A program made the position numbers and the translations under genes. Below, one piece after another: positions 7,564-15,744 of a stretch of DNA of 64,000 bases (the first letter of the stretch is position 1; each line of letters begins with the position of its first letter). The notes under the pieces were generated by a model. The model was not told where the DNA came from. It was given only the letters and a program-made list of their open reading frames with translations, and did not search any database. This stretch comes from Nocardioides sp. zg-1228 (GTDB taxonomy: Bacteria; Actinomycetota; Actinomycetes; Propionibacteriales; Nocardioidaceae), in contig NZ_CP070961.1 of NCBI RefSeq assembly GCF_017086465.1, positions 3,906,001 through 3,970,000 on the forward strand, written 5' to 3'.

Positions 7564-7873
7564 GTCGAGTGGGCGCGTCCTGACGCCCCCATCCGGTCGA
7601 GTGGGCGCGTCCTGACGCGCTGAACCCCTCGAGTCGGCGCGTCCTGACGCACGAAATGGCATCGAGTCGGCGCTTCCTCACCAGTTCATGGTGCGGAGGC
7701 GCCGACTCGACGCATTTCGAGGCAGCTCGAACGCGCCGACTCGACGGGCCTACTCGGTCAGGACGCGCCCACTCGACGTGCCTACGCGGTCAGGACGCGC
7801 CCACTCGACGTGCCTACGCGGTCAGGACGCGCCGACTCGACGGGCCTACTCGGTCAGGACGCGCCCACTCGAC
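7564..7873. repeat. Mirror array of about ten 32-bp units
   Basis: The 323-bp gap between the convergent YceI and helicase genes is filled by copies of a ~22-bp core, GAGTGGGCGCGTCCTGACG and variants, at a 32-bp period. Forward copies begin at 7564, 7596, 7628 and 7661 (degenerate); from about 7690 the cores are reverse-complemented, with degenerate copies near 7690 and 7724-7745 and clean copies at 7756, 7788, 7820 and 7852, exactly 32 bp apart. The centre (near 7686) is itself a ~20-bp-arm inverted repeat around AGTTCAT. The linkers between clean copies are near-identical (GTGCCTACGC or GGGCCTACTC), so this is not CRISPR. No gene is visible in it. Function unknown; termination, chromosome structure or a mobile palindrome are options. 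Confidence 0.85.
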
Positions 7874-7883
7874 ACCTATGCCG

Positions 7884-9611
7884 TCAGCGGGGGTTCTTGC
7901 CCTGGTAGCCGCCGCCCTTGCGGTGGCCACCGCCCGAGCGGCCGCGGAAGGGGCCGTTGTCGGGCTTGATCTCGATCAGCTTGCCGGAGATCCGGGTGCC
8001 GGCGAGGCGCTCGAGGGTGCCGGGCGGGAGGTCGGCGGGGAGCTCGACGACGGAGAACTCGGGCTTGATCGAGATGTAGCCGAAGTCGCCGCGCGACAGG
8101 CCGCCCTCGTTGGCCAGGGCGCCGACGATCTGGCGCGGCTCGACCTTGTGCCGCTTGCCGACCTCGATGCGGTAGGCCGCCATCGGCTGGCCGCTGCGCG
8201 ACTCGCGCGGGCTGCGGTCGGCCTTGCCGCCGTGGCTCGAGCGCTCCTCGAACGAGCGGGTGCGCGGCTCGGGCTCGGGGTCGAGGAGCAGCGGCTGCTC
8301 GCCGTGCATCACCGCGGCGAGGGCGGCGGCCACGTCGACCTCGGCGACGCCGTACTCGCTGACGTAGTGCGAGACCACGTCGCGGAAGAAGTCGATCCGC
8401 TCCGGCTGGGTCAGCGCCTCGGTGATCTGGTCGTCGAACCGCGAGAGCCGCGTGGCGTTGACGTCGTCGACGCTCGGCAGCTGCATCTGCGTCAGCGGCT
8501 GCTTGGTGGCCTTCTCGATCGCGCGGAGCAGGTGCCGCTCGCGCGGGGTGACGAACGCGATCGAGTCGCCGCTGCGACCGGCGCGGCCGGTGCGACCGAT
8601 GCGGTGGACGTAGGACTCGGTGTCGGTCGGGATGTCGTAGTTGACGACGTGGCTGATCCGCTCGACGTCGAGGCCGCGGGCCGCGACGTCGGTGGCGACG
8701 AGGATGTCGAGCTTGCCGGCCTTGAGCTGGTTGACGGTGCGCTCGCGCTGCACCTGCGCGACGTCGCCGTTGATCGCCATCGCGGAGTAGCCGCGGGCGC
8801 GCAGCTTCTCGGCGAGCGTCTCGGTCTCGTTCTTGGTGCGGACGAAGACGATCATCGCCTCGAAGTTCTCCACCTCGAGGATGCGCGTGAGCGCGTCGAC
8901 CTTCTGGGGGTAGGAGACGATGAGGTAGCGCTGGGTGATGTTGGAGGCCGTCGACGTCTTGCCCTTGACCGAGATCTCGACGGGGTCGTTGAGGTACTTC
9001 TCCGCGATGCGGCGGATCGCCTTGGGCATCGTGGCGGAGAAGAGCGCGACGTCCTTGTCGGCCGGGGTGTCGGCCAGGATCGTCTCGACGTCCTCCGCGA
9101 AGCCCATGTTGAGCATCTCGTCGGCCTCGTCGAGGACCAGGAACCGCAGCTCGCTGAGGTCGAGCGTGCCCTTCTCGAGGTGGTCCATGACCCGGCCCGG
9201 GGTGCCGACGACGACGTGGACGCCGCGACGCAGCGCCGAGAGCTGCACGCCGTAGCCCTGGCCGCCGTAGATCGGCAGCACGCTGACGCCCTTGATATGG
9301 GCGGCGTAGCGCTCGAACGCCTCCGAGACCTGCAGCGCGAGCTCGCGGGTGGGTGCCAGCACGAGGGCCTGCGGGGTCTTCTGCGAGCGGTCGAGGCGAG
9401 AGAGGATCGGCAGCGCGAACGCGGCGGTCTTGCCGGTGCCGGTCTGGGCGAGCCCGACGACGTCGCGGCCCTCGAGCAGCTGCGGGATCGTGCGCGCCTG
9501 GATCGGCGAGGGGGACTCGTAGCCCACGTCCGCGAGGGCCTTGAGCACCTCGGCGGAGAGGCCGAGGTCGGAGAAGGTCTGCTCGGGCGCTGCGGGCTGC
9601 TCGTCGTTCAC
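7884..9611 (-). CDS. DEAD-box ATP-dependent RNA helicase
   Basis: A helicase of about 575 residues with the full DEAD-box set: motif I AQTGTGKT, Ia PTRELALQ, II LDEADEML, III SAT, IV-V region with ATDVAARGLDVERI, and VI HRIGRTGRAGR. The C-terminal part (~470-550) resembles the DbpA/CsdA RNA-recognition domain, with MAAYRIEVGKRHKVEPRQ and a strand pair ending IEIKPDNGPF, followed by a basic Gly-rich tail. It likely remodels structured RNA in ribosome assembly or cold stress. A -10-like TACCGT on the minus strand lies 7 bp before the GTG at 9611, favouring that start; an upstream in-frame GTG at 9620 is the alternative. The stop abuts the 32-bp repeat array. Confidence 0.93.
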   Translation of the reverse strand: MNDEQPAAPEQTFSDLGLSAEVLKALADVGYESPSPIQARTIPQLLEGRDVVGLAQTGTGKTAAFALPILSRLDRSQKTPQALVLAPTRELALQVSEAFERYAAHIKGVSVLPIYGGQGYGVQLSALRRGVHVVVGTPGRVMDHLEKGTLDLSELRFLVLDEADEMLNMGFAEDVETILADTPADKDVALFSATMPKAIRRIAEKYLNDPVEISVKGKTSTASNITQRYLIVSYPQKVDALTRILEVENFEAMIVFVRTKNETETLAEKLRARGYSAMAINGDVAQVQRERTVNQLKAGKLDILVATDVAARGLDVERISHVVNYDIPTDTESYVHRIGRTGRAGRSGDSIAFVTPRERHLLRAIEKATKQPLTQMQLPSVDDVNATRLSRFDDQITEALTQPERIDFFRDVVSHYVSEYGVAEVDVAAALAAVMHGEQPLLLDPEPEPRTRSFEERSSHGGKADRSPRESRSGQPMAAYRIEVGKRHKVEPRQIVGALANEGGLSRGDFGYISIKPEFSVVELPADLPPGTLERLAGTRISGKLIEIKPDNGPFRGRSGGGHRKGGGYQGKNPR

Positions 9612-9718
9612 GCTCACCACGGTAGGGCCTCAGGCGGCAAAGTGGGATTTCGCGCCCGCCCCCGTGGACGGCGATAAGCGCGCGACAGCAGGCAACGTGA
9701 GGCAGCACACTCCCCTGC

Positions 9719-10636
9719 ATGTCGACTCGCGCCGCCACCCTCCCCGAGGGCCTCACCACCCGTCCGCTCCGGAGGTCCGACGCGGGCGCCGTCCACCGGC
9801 TGATGGTCGCCCAGGAGCTCGAGGACATCGGGCAGGTCGCGATCGAGGAGGCCGACATCGTCAGCGACTGGGCGCGGCCCAGCCACGACCTCGCCGCACG
9901 CTCGGTGGGCGTCCTCGACGGCGACACCCTCGTCGCGTACGCCGAGCTGACGGGCGCCGACCGCGCCGACACCGCGGTGCTCCCCTCCCACCGCGGCCGC
10001 GGCATCGGCACCTGGCTGGCCCGGTGGCTCGTCGACCTCGGCCGCGACCTGGGCTCGCCGGCCGTCGGGATGCCAGTCCCTCAGGGCTCGCCCGGCGACC
10101 GCCTGCTGGAGTCGCTCGGCTTCCGCGTGCGGTGGACGAGCTGGGTGCTCCGGCTGCCCGAGGGCGCCACCGTGCCCGCGCGACCGCTGCCCGAGGGCTA
10201 CGTCGTGCGCACGGCCGCCGCCGGCGAGGTCCGCGCCGCCCACGACGTGCTGGAGGACGCGTTCCTCGAGTGGTCGGTACGCGAGCGCGAGCCGTTCGAG
10301 GACTTCGAGGCGGCCACGACCGGCCGCCCCGGCTTCGAGCCGTGGAACCTGCGCGTGGCGCTCGACCCGGACGGCACGGTCGTGGGGGTCTCGCTCGTGC
10401 TCGTCTCCGACGAGGGCACCACGGCGTACGTCGACCGGCTCGCGGTGCGGCGCGACCAGCGCCGCCGGGGGATCGCGCAGGCGCTCCTCGTCGACTCCTT
10501 CGCCCGCGGTCGCGAGCACGGCACGCGCACCTTCGAGCTGGGCACCGACTCGCGGACCGGCGCGCTGCCGATGTACGAGCGGGTCGGGATGGCGGTGGAG
10601 CAGGTCTGGGTCAACCGGGCGATCGACCTGCGCTGA
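9719..10636 (+). CDS. Two-domain GNAT acetyltransferase
   Basis: A 305-residue protein with two GNAT folds in tandem, as in mycothiol synthase and related actinobacterial enzymes. Each half has an acetyl-CoA-binding segment: HRGRGIGTWLARWLV in the first (residues ~92-106) and VRRDQRRRGIAQALLVDSF in the second (~243-260), the latter being the canonical R/QxxGxG/A form. In such proteins usually only one half is catalytic. The substrate is not identifiable. The gene stands alone, divergent from the helicase gene with under 110 bp between; no clear ribosome-binding site is seen before the ATG, so a leaderless start is possible. Confidence 0.85.
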   Translation: MSTRAATLPEGLTTRPLRRSDAGAVHRLMVAQELEDIGQVAIEEADIVSDWARPSHDLAARSVGVLDGDTLVAYAELTGADRADTAVLPSHRGRGIGTWLARWLVDLGRDLGSPAVGMPVPQGSPGDRLLESLGFRVRWTSWVLRLPEGATVPARPLPEGYVVRTAAAGEVRAAHDVLEDAFLEWSVREREPFEDFEAATTGRPGFEPWNLRVALDPDGTVVGVSLVLVSDEGTTAYVDRLAVRRDQRRRGIAQALLVDSFARGREHGTRTFELGTDSRTGALPMYERVGMAVEQVWVNRAIDLR

Positions 10637-10830
10637 GCCGACGGTGACGGGTGACAGGGCGACAGGGGACGCCCGGCGCGGCCGCGTCCATCCCCGGTCT
10701 AGACAGGCCGTCGCCCCGTCAGACCGTCCCTATGTCTGGCCCGGGGATGGCATTAGCATCGAGCGACGCCGCTCGGGCGGCGCACGGCGAGGGCGTGGGG
10801 CCCTTGTCTTCGCATCTGTGGGGGTTTGAC

Positions 10831-11667
10831 GTGCAAGAACTTCATGCTTTGGTGGTCGAGGACGATCCTGACATCTCGTCAGCGCTGGTGGAGACCCTCG
10901 AGGGGGCCGGTTTCCGGGTGACCTCGGCGCCGGACGGACGACAAGCGGTGAGCGTGGCGGCCAGCGACCCGCCCGACCTGGTCACCCTCGACCTGACGCT
11001 CCCGCACATGGACGGCATCGAGGTGTGCCGTCGCATCCGCGAGACCAGCGACTGCTACATCGTGATCGTGTCCGCGCGCTCCGACGAGGTCGACAAGCTG
11101 ATCGGCCTCGAGGTCGGGGCCGACGACTTCGTGCTCAAGCCGTTCTCGCCGCGCGAGCTGCGCGCCCGGGTGGCTGCGCTGTTCCGCCGGCCCCGGACTG
11201 CGGCGGGGGCCGACGAGTCGGCGTCCGGTCGCGGTCCGCAGGTGCCGAGCCCCGCGCAGCCGGTCGAGGAGCCGACCACGATCTCCGCCGGGGCGGGGCT
11301 CGTCATCAACTCGGCCCGCCGCGAGGTGCAGGTCAACGGCGCGATCGTCGATCTGACCCGCATCGAGTACGACGTCCTGGAGTACCTCGCCGTCCACCTG
11401 TCCCGGGTCTGCACCCGCGAGGAGATGGTGCTGGCGATCTGGAGCAGCGCCCTGACCCACGACCACCACCTCGTGGACGTGCACGTGGCCAACCTGCGCG
11501 GCAAGCTGCGCCGGCACTCCGACGCCACCTGGATCCACACGATCCGTGGCATCGGCTACCGGATGGACCGCGAGGAGGACGACGACCAGGAGCGGCGCTC
11601 CGGGGGAGGACCCTTCCTCGTGGCACGCATCGACTCCGACGACCGGGCCCGAGGCCTGGACTTCTGA
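10831..11667 (+). CDS. OmpR-type response regulator, first of a tandem pair
   Basis: A 278-residue regulator, starting at the GTG at 10831 after a GGGGG ribosome-binding site. The receiver domain has the acidic pair D11/D12, phospho-acceptor D54 in VTLDLTLP, and K103 in DDFVLKPFSP. A linker of ~50 residues leads to an OmpR/PhoB winged helix with LTRIEYDVLEYL and the recognition helix VDVHVANLRGKLRR, ending IRGIGYRM. A -10-like TAGCAT at 10754-10759 implies a leader of ~65 nt. No histidine kinase gene is adjacent; instead a close paralogue follows, and an ABC exporter operon converges on the pair. The C-terminal ~35 residues are acidic and non-conserved. Confidence 0.92.
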   Translation: MQELHALVVEDDPDISSALVETLEGAGFRVTSAPDGRQAVSVAASDPPDLVTLDLTLPHMDGIEVCRRIRETSDCYIVIVSARSDEVDKLIGLEVGADDFVLKPFSPRELRARVAALFRRPRTAAGADESASGRGPQVPSPAQPVEEPTTISAGAGLVINSARREVQVNGAIVDLTRIEYDVLEYLAVHLSRVCTREEMVLAIWSSALTHDHHLVDVHVANLRGKLRRHSDATWIHTIRGIGYRMDREEDDDQERRSGGGPFLVARIDSDDRARGLDF

Positions 11668-11681
11668 GCCGTCCGCTCCCC

Positions 11682-11707
11682 CACCCGCCGGTGCCGTCCG
11701 GCGGGTG
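11682..11707 (+). terminator. Hairpin after first response regulator
   Basis: A perfect 10-bp stem CACCCGCCGG (11682-11691) and CCGGCGGGTG (11698-11707) with a 6-nt loop, starting 14 bp after the stop codon. It suggests the two regulators are separate transcripts, consistent with a TAGCAT -10 at 11749-11754 ahead of the second. Confidence 0.6.
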
Positions 11708-11839
11708 CGCGTGGGGCCGATTCACCACATGACCCACCGGTCGCCGCCTAGCATCGGTGCAGGGGGTCTCGCACGCCGACCGGTTTGAGCCGTCCGCGCG
11801 CGGGGTAGGTGAACGGTCAACCAGGGGAGTGGACTGATC

Positions 11840-12580
11840 ATGGATGCACGCACGGCCGTCGTGGTCGAGGACGACCGCGACGTCGGCGACGCCATCAGCC
11901 AGCTGCTCGACCAGGCCGGCTTCGACGTCACCGTCGCGACCACCGGCGCCGACGCCCTCGCGCACATCGCCGAGCGGCGCCCCGATCTCGTCACCCTCGA
12001 CCTCACGCTCCCCGACATCGACGGGGTCGAGGTCTGCCGCCGGATCCGCGCGGTCAGCGACTGCTACGTGATCGTGATCAGCGGCCGCACCGCCGAGCTC
12101 GACCGGCTCATCGGTCTCGAGGTGGGCGCCGACGACTACGTCGTCAAGCCGTTCTCGATGCGCGAGCTCCAGGCTCGCGTCGCGGCGCTCTTCCGGCGCC
12201 CGCGCACCACGGAGGCCGGACCGGAGCCCGCGCCCACCCTGGTCGCGGTGCCCGACCCGCCGGCGACGCGGCAGGAGGGGTGCCGCGACCTCAGCATCAA
12301 CCGCGACGCCCGCGAGGTCCTCGTGGAGGGCCGCGAGGTCGGCCTCACCCGCACCGAGTTCGACCTGCTCGCCCACCTCGTGGCCAACCCGGGCGTGGTC
12401 GTGCCCCGCGAGGAGCTGATGCGCGCGGTCTGGGACAGCGACTTCGTCCCCGACAGCACCCACGTGGTCGACGTCCACCTGGCCAACCTGCGCCGCAAGC
12501 TCCGCGCCGCCGCCACCGGCAACCAGTGGATCCGCACCATCCGCGGGGTCGGGTTCCGCTTCGACCCCTGCTGCGACTGA
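11840..12580 (+). CDS. OmpR-type response regulator, second of a tandem pair
   Basis: A 246-residue paralogue of the preceding regulator. The receiver has D11/D12, phospho-acceptor D54 in the same VTLDLTLP context and K103 in DDYVVKPFS; the winged helix has LTRTEFDLLAHL, VDVHLANLRRKLR and ends IRGVGFRFDPCCD. The receiver halves of the two proteins are nearly superimposable in length and motif spacing, so this is a tandem duplication whose copies have kept all phosphorylation residues. A ribosome-binding AGGGGAG precedes the ATG. It has its own -10-like TAGCAT (11749-11754). The gene is convergent with the ABC exporter operon, with only 19 bp between stops. The cognate kinase must be encoded elsewhere. 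Confidence 0.92.
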   Translation: MDARTAVVVEDDRDVGDAISQLLDQAGFDVTVATTGADALAHIAERRPDLVTLDLTLPDIDGVEVCRRIRAVSDCYVIVISGRTAELDRLIGLEVGADDYVVKPFSMRELQARVAALFRRPRTTEAGPEPAPTLVAVPDPPATRQEGCRDLSINRDAREVLVEGREVGLTRTEFDLLAHLVANPGVVVPREELMRAVWDSDFVPDSTHVVDVHLANLRRKLRAAATGNQWIRTIRGVGFRFDPCCD

Positions 12581-12599
12581 CCCCCGGGCGTCGGACGCC

Positions 12600-15500
12600 T
12601 CAGCGGGCCGACTCGCGCAGGGTCGCGCCGCGGGCGCCGCGCACGGTCATCGACGCGCTGGCCAGGGCGACGGCGCCGAGGACGGCCGCGGCGAGCAGTG
12701 CCAGCACGGCCAGGCGCAGCGGCGAGATGGCGGCCACCAGCGCGGGCGTCGCCGGATCGTCGGCGTAGCCGAGCGTGATCGTGCGCAGCACCACCCACTG
12801 CGCCAGGGAGCCGGCCAGGATGCCCGCCAGCGCGGCGCTGCCGAGCACGACGGCGAGCTCGCGCACCACGGCCACCATCACCGCGGAGCGGGGTACGCCG
12901 ACCACGCGCAGCGCCGCGGCGTCGCGGCGGCGGGCCGGCAGCTGGACCGCCGCGCTGACGAACAGGCCGGCGAGCGCCATCAGCAGCACCAGCGCCGCGA
13001 CCACGCCATAGAGGCGCAGCGCGAGGGCGTAGGCGCTCTGGTCGAGCACCTCGCGCTCCTGCTGGAGGGTGGTGCCGACGGTCAGCCCGGCGCTCGAGAG
13101 CGCCTCGGTGATCGAGGACGGCGTGCCCTCACGCGCCAGCACGTGGGTGGTGACCAGGTTGTCGTAGACGGGGCGGTCGGTGACGAACGAGCTGTAGTCG
13201 ACCAGCAGCCCCGACGGGCCGGTGAAGGGCATCCCCTCGATGGCGCCGATGCCGCCGATCGGGTCGACGGGGATCAGTCCGAAGCCCTCGTCGAGCTTGG
13301 CGATGGCCCGCGCCTGGACGCCCGGCCCGGCCAGCGCCGGCCGGTCGCGGGTGATGCCGCCGGCGGTGAGCCGCGCCATGCCGACGGAGTCGCCGGTGTC
13401 GACGTCGAGGTCGAGGGTGCCGTCGACCTCCCGCATGCCGGTGATCGAGGTGCGCACGGCGGGGTCGGGGGTCGGCGTCCAGCCCGCGCCGGCGATGGCG
13501 TCGGGCACGGGCGTGCCGTCGACCGCGACCTCCTCCAGACGGATCGTCCCCGACATGCGGGCGTTGGTGCCGGCGCCCCCGCCGAGGGTCATCCCCTCGA
13601 GCGTGCAGCCCTCCCGGCAGAACGACACCCGGGCCGAGCGGCTGCTCTCGCCCGGCGGGAACGGCCCGAGGTAGGCCTTGAGCGGCACCCCTCCGCGGCT
13701 GCCGAAGCGGAGCTCGACGGACAGGCCGTCGTCGAGGTCGGCCCGGTTGTCGACGGTGAGCGTGATCCGCCGGCCCTCGAGCGTCGGCACCCGGCCACCG
13801 GGCGCGATGGTGTCGGCGACCTGCTCGACGTCGCGGCCCGGGCTCCACGTGGGCGGCCAGGTCGCCACGCGCGCCAGCCGGCTGCTGTCGACGACCGAGA
13901 AGTTGGCCCCGGGGTTGGAGACGCTGGCCGCGGCCATGATCCACTCCCCGTCGGGGTCGACCCGGCGGGTCAGGTCGACGGCCTCGGAGATGGTGAGGTT
14001 GGTCGACCACGTCGTGGCGGCCGGCGAGGCGGTGGCGGCGACGCTGGTGCGCCAGGTCGCGGCGGAGTCGTAGACGCCCGCGCCGAAGACGGCGACCGCG
14101 ATGGCGGCGGTGATCGGCAGGATGACGAGCGTGCCCTCCTGGCGGCGCGAGATCGCGCGCGAGGACACGAAGCCGCTGAGCGAGCGCCCGCGCGAACGGT
14201 GGGTCCACCACGTCGCGAGCATGGCGGTCAGCCGCGTCGCCGCGAGCCCGGCCACGACGGCGAGCAGCACCGGCAGGACGAGGTCGGTCGCGTCGGGCTC
14301 GGCGGGGCCGCTGGCCGACAGCTTGCTCGCCAGCGTCGCGACGGCGAGGGCGAGGAGGGTGAGCTGGGCGATCACCGACCAGCGGCGCGCCGCCACCGGG
14401 CGGCGTACGCCCGAGAGCTGGGAGGCGAGCGACTCGCGGACCACCAGGCCCACGGCCACGCAGGCGACCGCCACGGCCGCGGCGAGCACGAGCGCGGCCG
14501 CGACCCAGCTGGCCGCCGGCAGGGGCAGCGGCAGGCCGGGCACCAGCCAGCTCCGCACGAGCACGACCGCCAGGCCCAGCCCGAAGGCGACGCCGAGCGG
14601 GGTCGCGACCAGCAGCAGGGTGAGCGGCTCGGCGAGCCCGAGGCCCCACAGCCTGCGGGACGTGACCCCGCGCAGCGACGCCAGCGCCAGCTCGGGCACC
14701 CGCAGCTCGCTGGCGGCGTTGAGCAGGCGCATCAGCAGCGCCAGTGCGACCAGCACCAGCGACAGCACGGCCGGCGCGATCGAGCTGCGCGCGGTCGACT
14801 GCTGGAAGCGGACCTCCTCGACGACGTCGGCCAGCGAGTTGGTGTCGTCGGAGCGCAGGATGCCGCCGACGACCTCCACGCCACCCTCGCTGGGCACGGC
14901 CGAGGCGGATGCCGCGGCCTCGTCGAGCTGCTCGGGGGTGAGGTCGGCGGGGACGGCCAGGTGGGTGTCGACGCGCACCGTCCAGGAGCCGGCCGCGGTG
15001 ATCGTGTCGTCGGTGGTGATCAGCGGGGCGGGGGCGAACGGCTGGTAGCCGCCGCGGATGCTCTCCTGCTCGTTGGTGCTGGTGAGCCGTCCCGGGATGA
15101 GCCAGTCCTCGCTCGTGCGCGGGGTGAGGTAGGTGCCGACCACGACGACCTCGTCGATGCCGGGACGCGGCAGCCCGAGGGCCGCCACGCCGTTGGGCTG
15201 GAAGATCGCGAGGTCCAGCGGCCGGCCGATCTCGGCACCGGTCTTCTCGAGGTCGGAGGCCAGCATCAGCACCTCGCCGCGTGCCTGGGGACAGCGTCCC
15301 TCGACCTCGAGCGTCTCGCAGGCGTCGGTGCGCGCCCAGAAGGTGACCACGCCGCGCAGGGCGCTGAACCGCTCGGACTGCACGATCGGCACCGGCTCCT
15401 GCCAGGGGCCGGTCGTGAGCTCCTCCGAGGCGTTGACGGCGTCGGTGCGCGCCTCGCCGAGGGGGGTCCCGGGGTCGGGGGTGAAGACGCGGCTCAGGCC

Positions 15501-15680
15501 GGTGAGGCCGGCCGGGGTCTCCTGCAGGCGGGTCACGACGTAGGAGTTGGTCACCGCCTCGGAGAAGACCGGGCCGAGCACGGCCGAGCCGACGGCGAGG
15601 GCGCTCAGCAGCACCGAGCCCGCGGACAGCAGCGCCCGGGCCCGCAGTCCGCGGACGATCGCACCGAACAGCTGGATCAT
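12600..15680 (-). CDS. Large FtsX-like ABC transporter permease
   Basis: A 1026-residue membrane protein, last gene of a four-gene ABC operon. An N-terminal transmembrane segment (~20-40) is followed by a ~250-residue extracytoplasmic domain, a block of about six helices (residues ~300-500), a second large extracytoplasmic region and a C-terminal three-helix FtsX-type block. The second extracytoplasmic region has a cysteine pair in SFCREGCTLEGMTLGGG, matched by a similar pair in the neighbouring permease, so the two are paralogues. This layout fits MacB/LolCDE-like exporters that work on lipids, peptides or envelope proteins rather than importers. The start ATG at 15680 follows AGGGGAC; an upstream extension to 15809 is Pro/Arg-rich and rejected. 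Confidence 0.85.
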   Translation of the reverse strand: MIQLFGAIVRGLRARALLSAGSVLLSALAVGSAVLGPVFSEAVTNSYVVTRLQETPAGLTGLSRVFTPDPGTPLGEARTDAVNASEELTTGPWQEPVPIVQSERFSALRGVVTFWARTDACETLEVEGRCPQARGEVLMLASDLEKTGAEIGRPLDLAIFQPNGVAALGLPRPGIDEVVVVGTYLTPRTSEDWLIPGRLTSTNEQESIRGGYQPFAPAPLITTDDTITAAGSWTVRVDTHLAVPADLTPEQLDEAAASASAVPSEGGVEVVGGILRSDDTNSLADVVEEVRFQQSTARSSIAPAVLSLVLVALALLMRLLNAASELRVPELALASLRGVTSRRLWGLGLAEPLTLLLVATPLGVAFGLGLAVVLVRSWLVPGLPLPLPAASWVAAALVLAAAVAVACVAVGLVVRESLASQLSGVRRPVAARRWSVIAQLTLLALAVATLASKLSASGPAEPDATDLVLPVLLAVVAGLAATRLTAMLATWWTHRSRGRSLSGFVSSRAISRRQEGTLVILPITAAIAVAVFGAGVYDSAATWRTSVAATASPAATTWSTNLTISEAVDLTRRVDPDGEWIMAAASVSNPGANFSVVDSSRLARVATWPPTWSPGRDVEQVADTIAPGGRVPTLEGRRITLTVDNRADLDDGLSVELRFGSRGGVPLKAYLGPFPPGESSRSARVSFCREGCTLEGMTLGGGAGTNARMSGTIRLEEVAVDGTPVPDAIAGAGWTPTPDPAVRTSITGMREVDGTLDLDVDTGDSVGMARLTAGGITRDRPALAGPGVQARAIAKLDEGFGLIPVDPIGGIGAIEGMPFTGPSGLLVDYSSFVTDRPVYDNLVTTHVLAREGTPSSITEALSSAGLTVGTTLQQEREVLDQSAYALALRLYGVVAALVLLMALAGLFVSAAVQLPARRRDAAALRVVGVPRSAVMVAVVRELAVVLGSAALAGILAGSLAQWVVLRTITLGYADDPATPALVAAISPLRLAVLALLAAAVLGAVALASASMTVRGARGATLRESAR

Positions 15681-15744
15681 TGCGGGGTCCCCTCGGCGTC
15701 GGTCGGAGGAGCGCAGCGGGGGCGAGGGACGTCGTGGGGTGGGT

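Noticed and set aside
7564..7873. Possible CRISPR array or repeat protein
   Set aside because: Linkers are near-identical rather than unique, units flip orientation at the centre, and no cas genes are nearby. Frames through it only repeat the short repeat and run into the antisense of the helicase.
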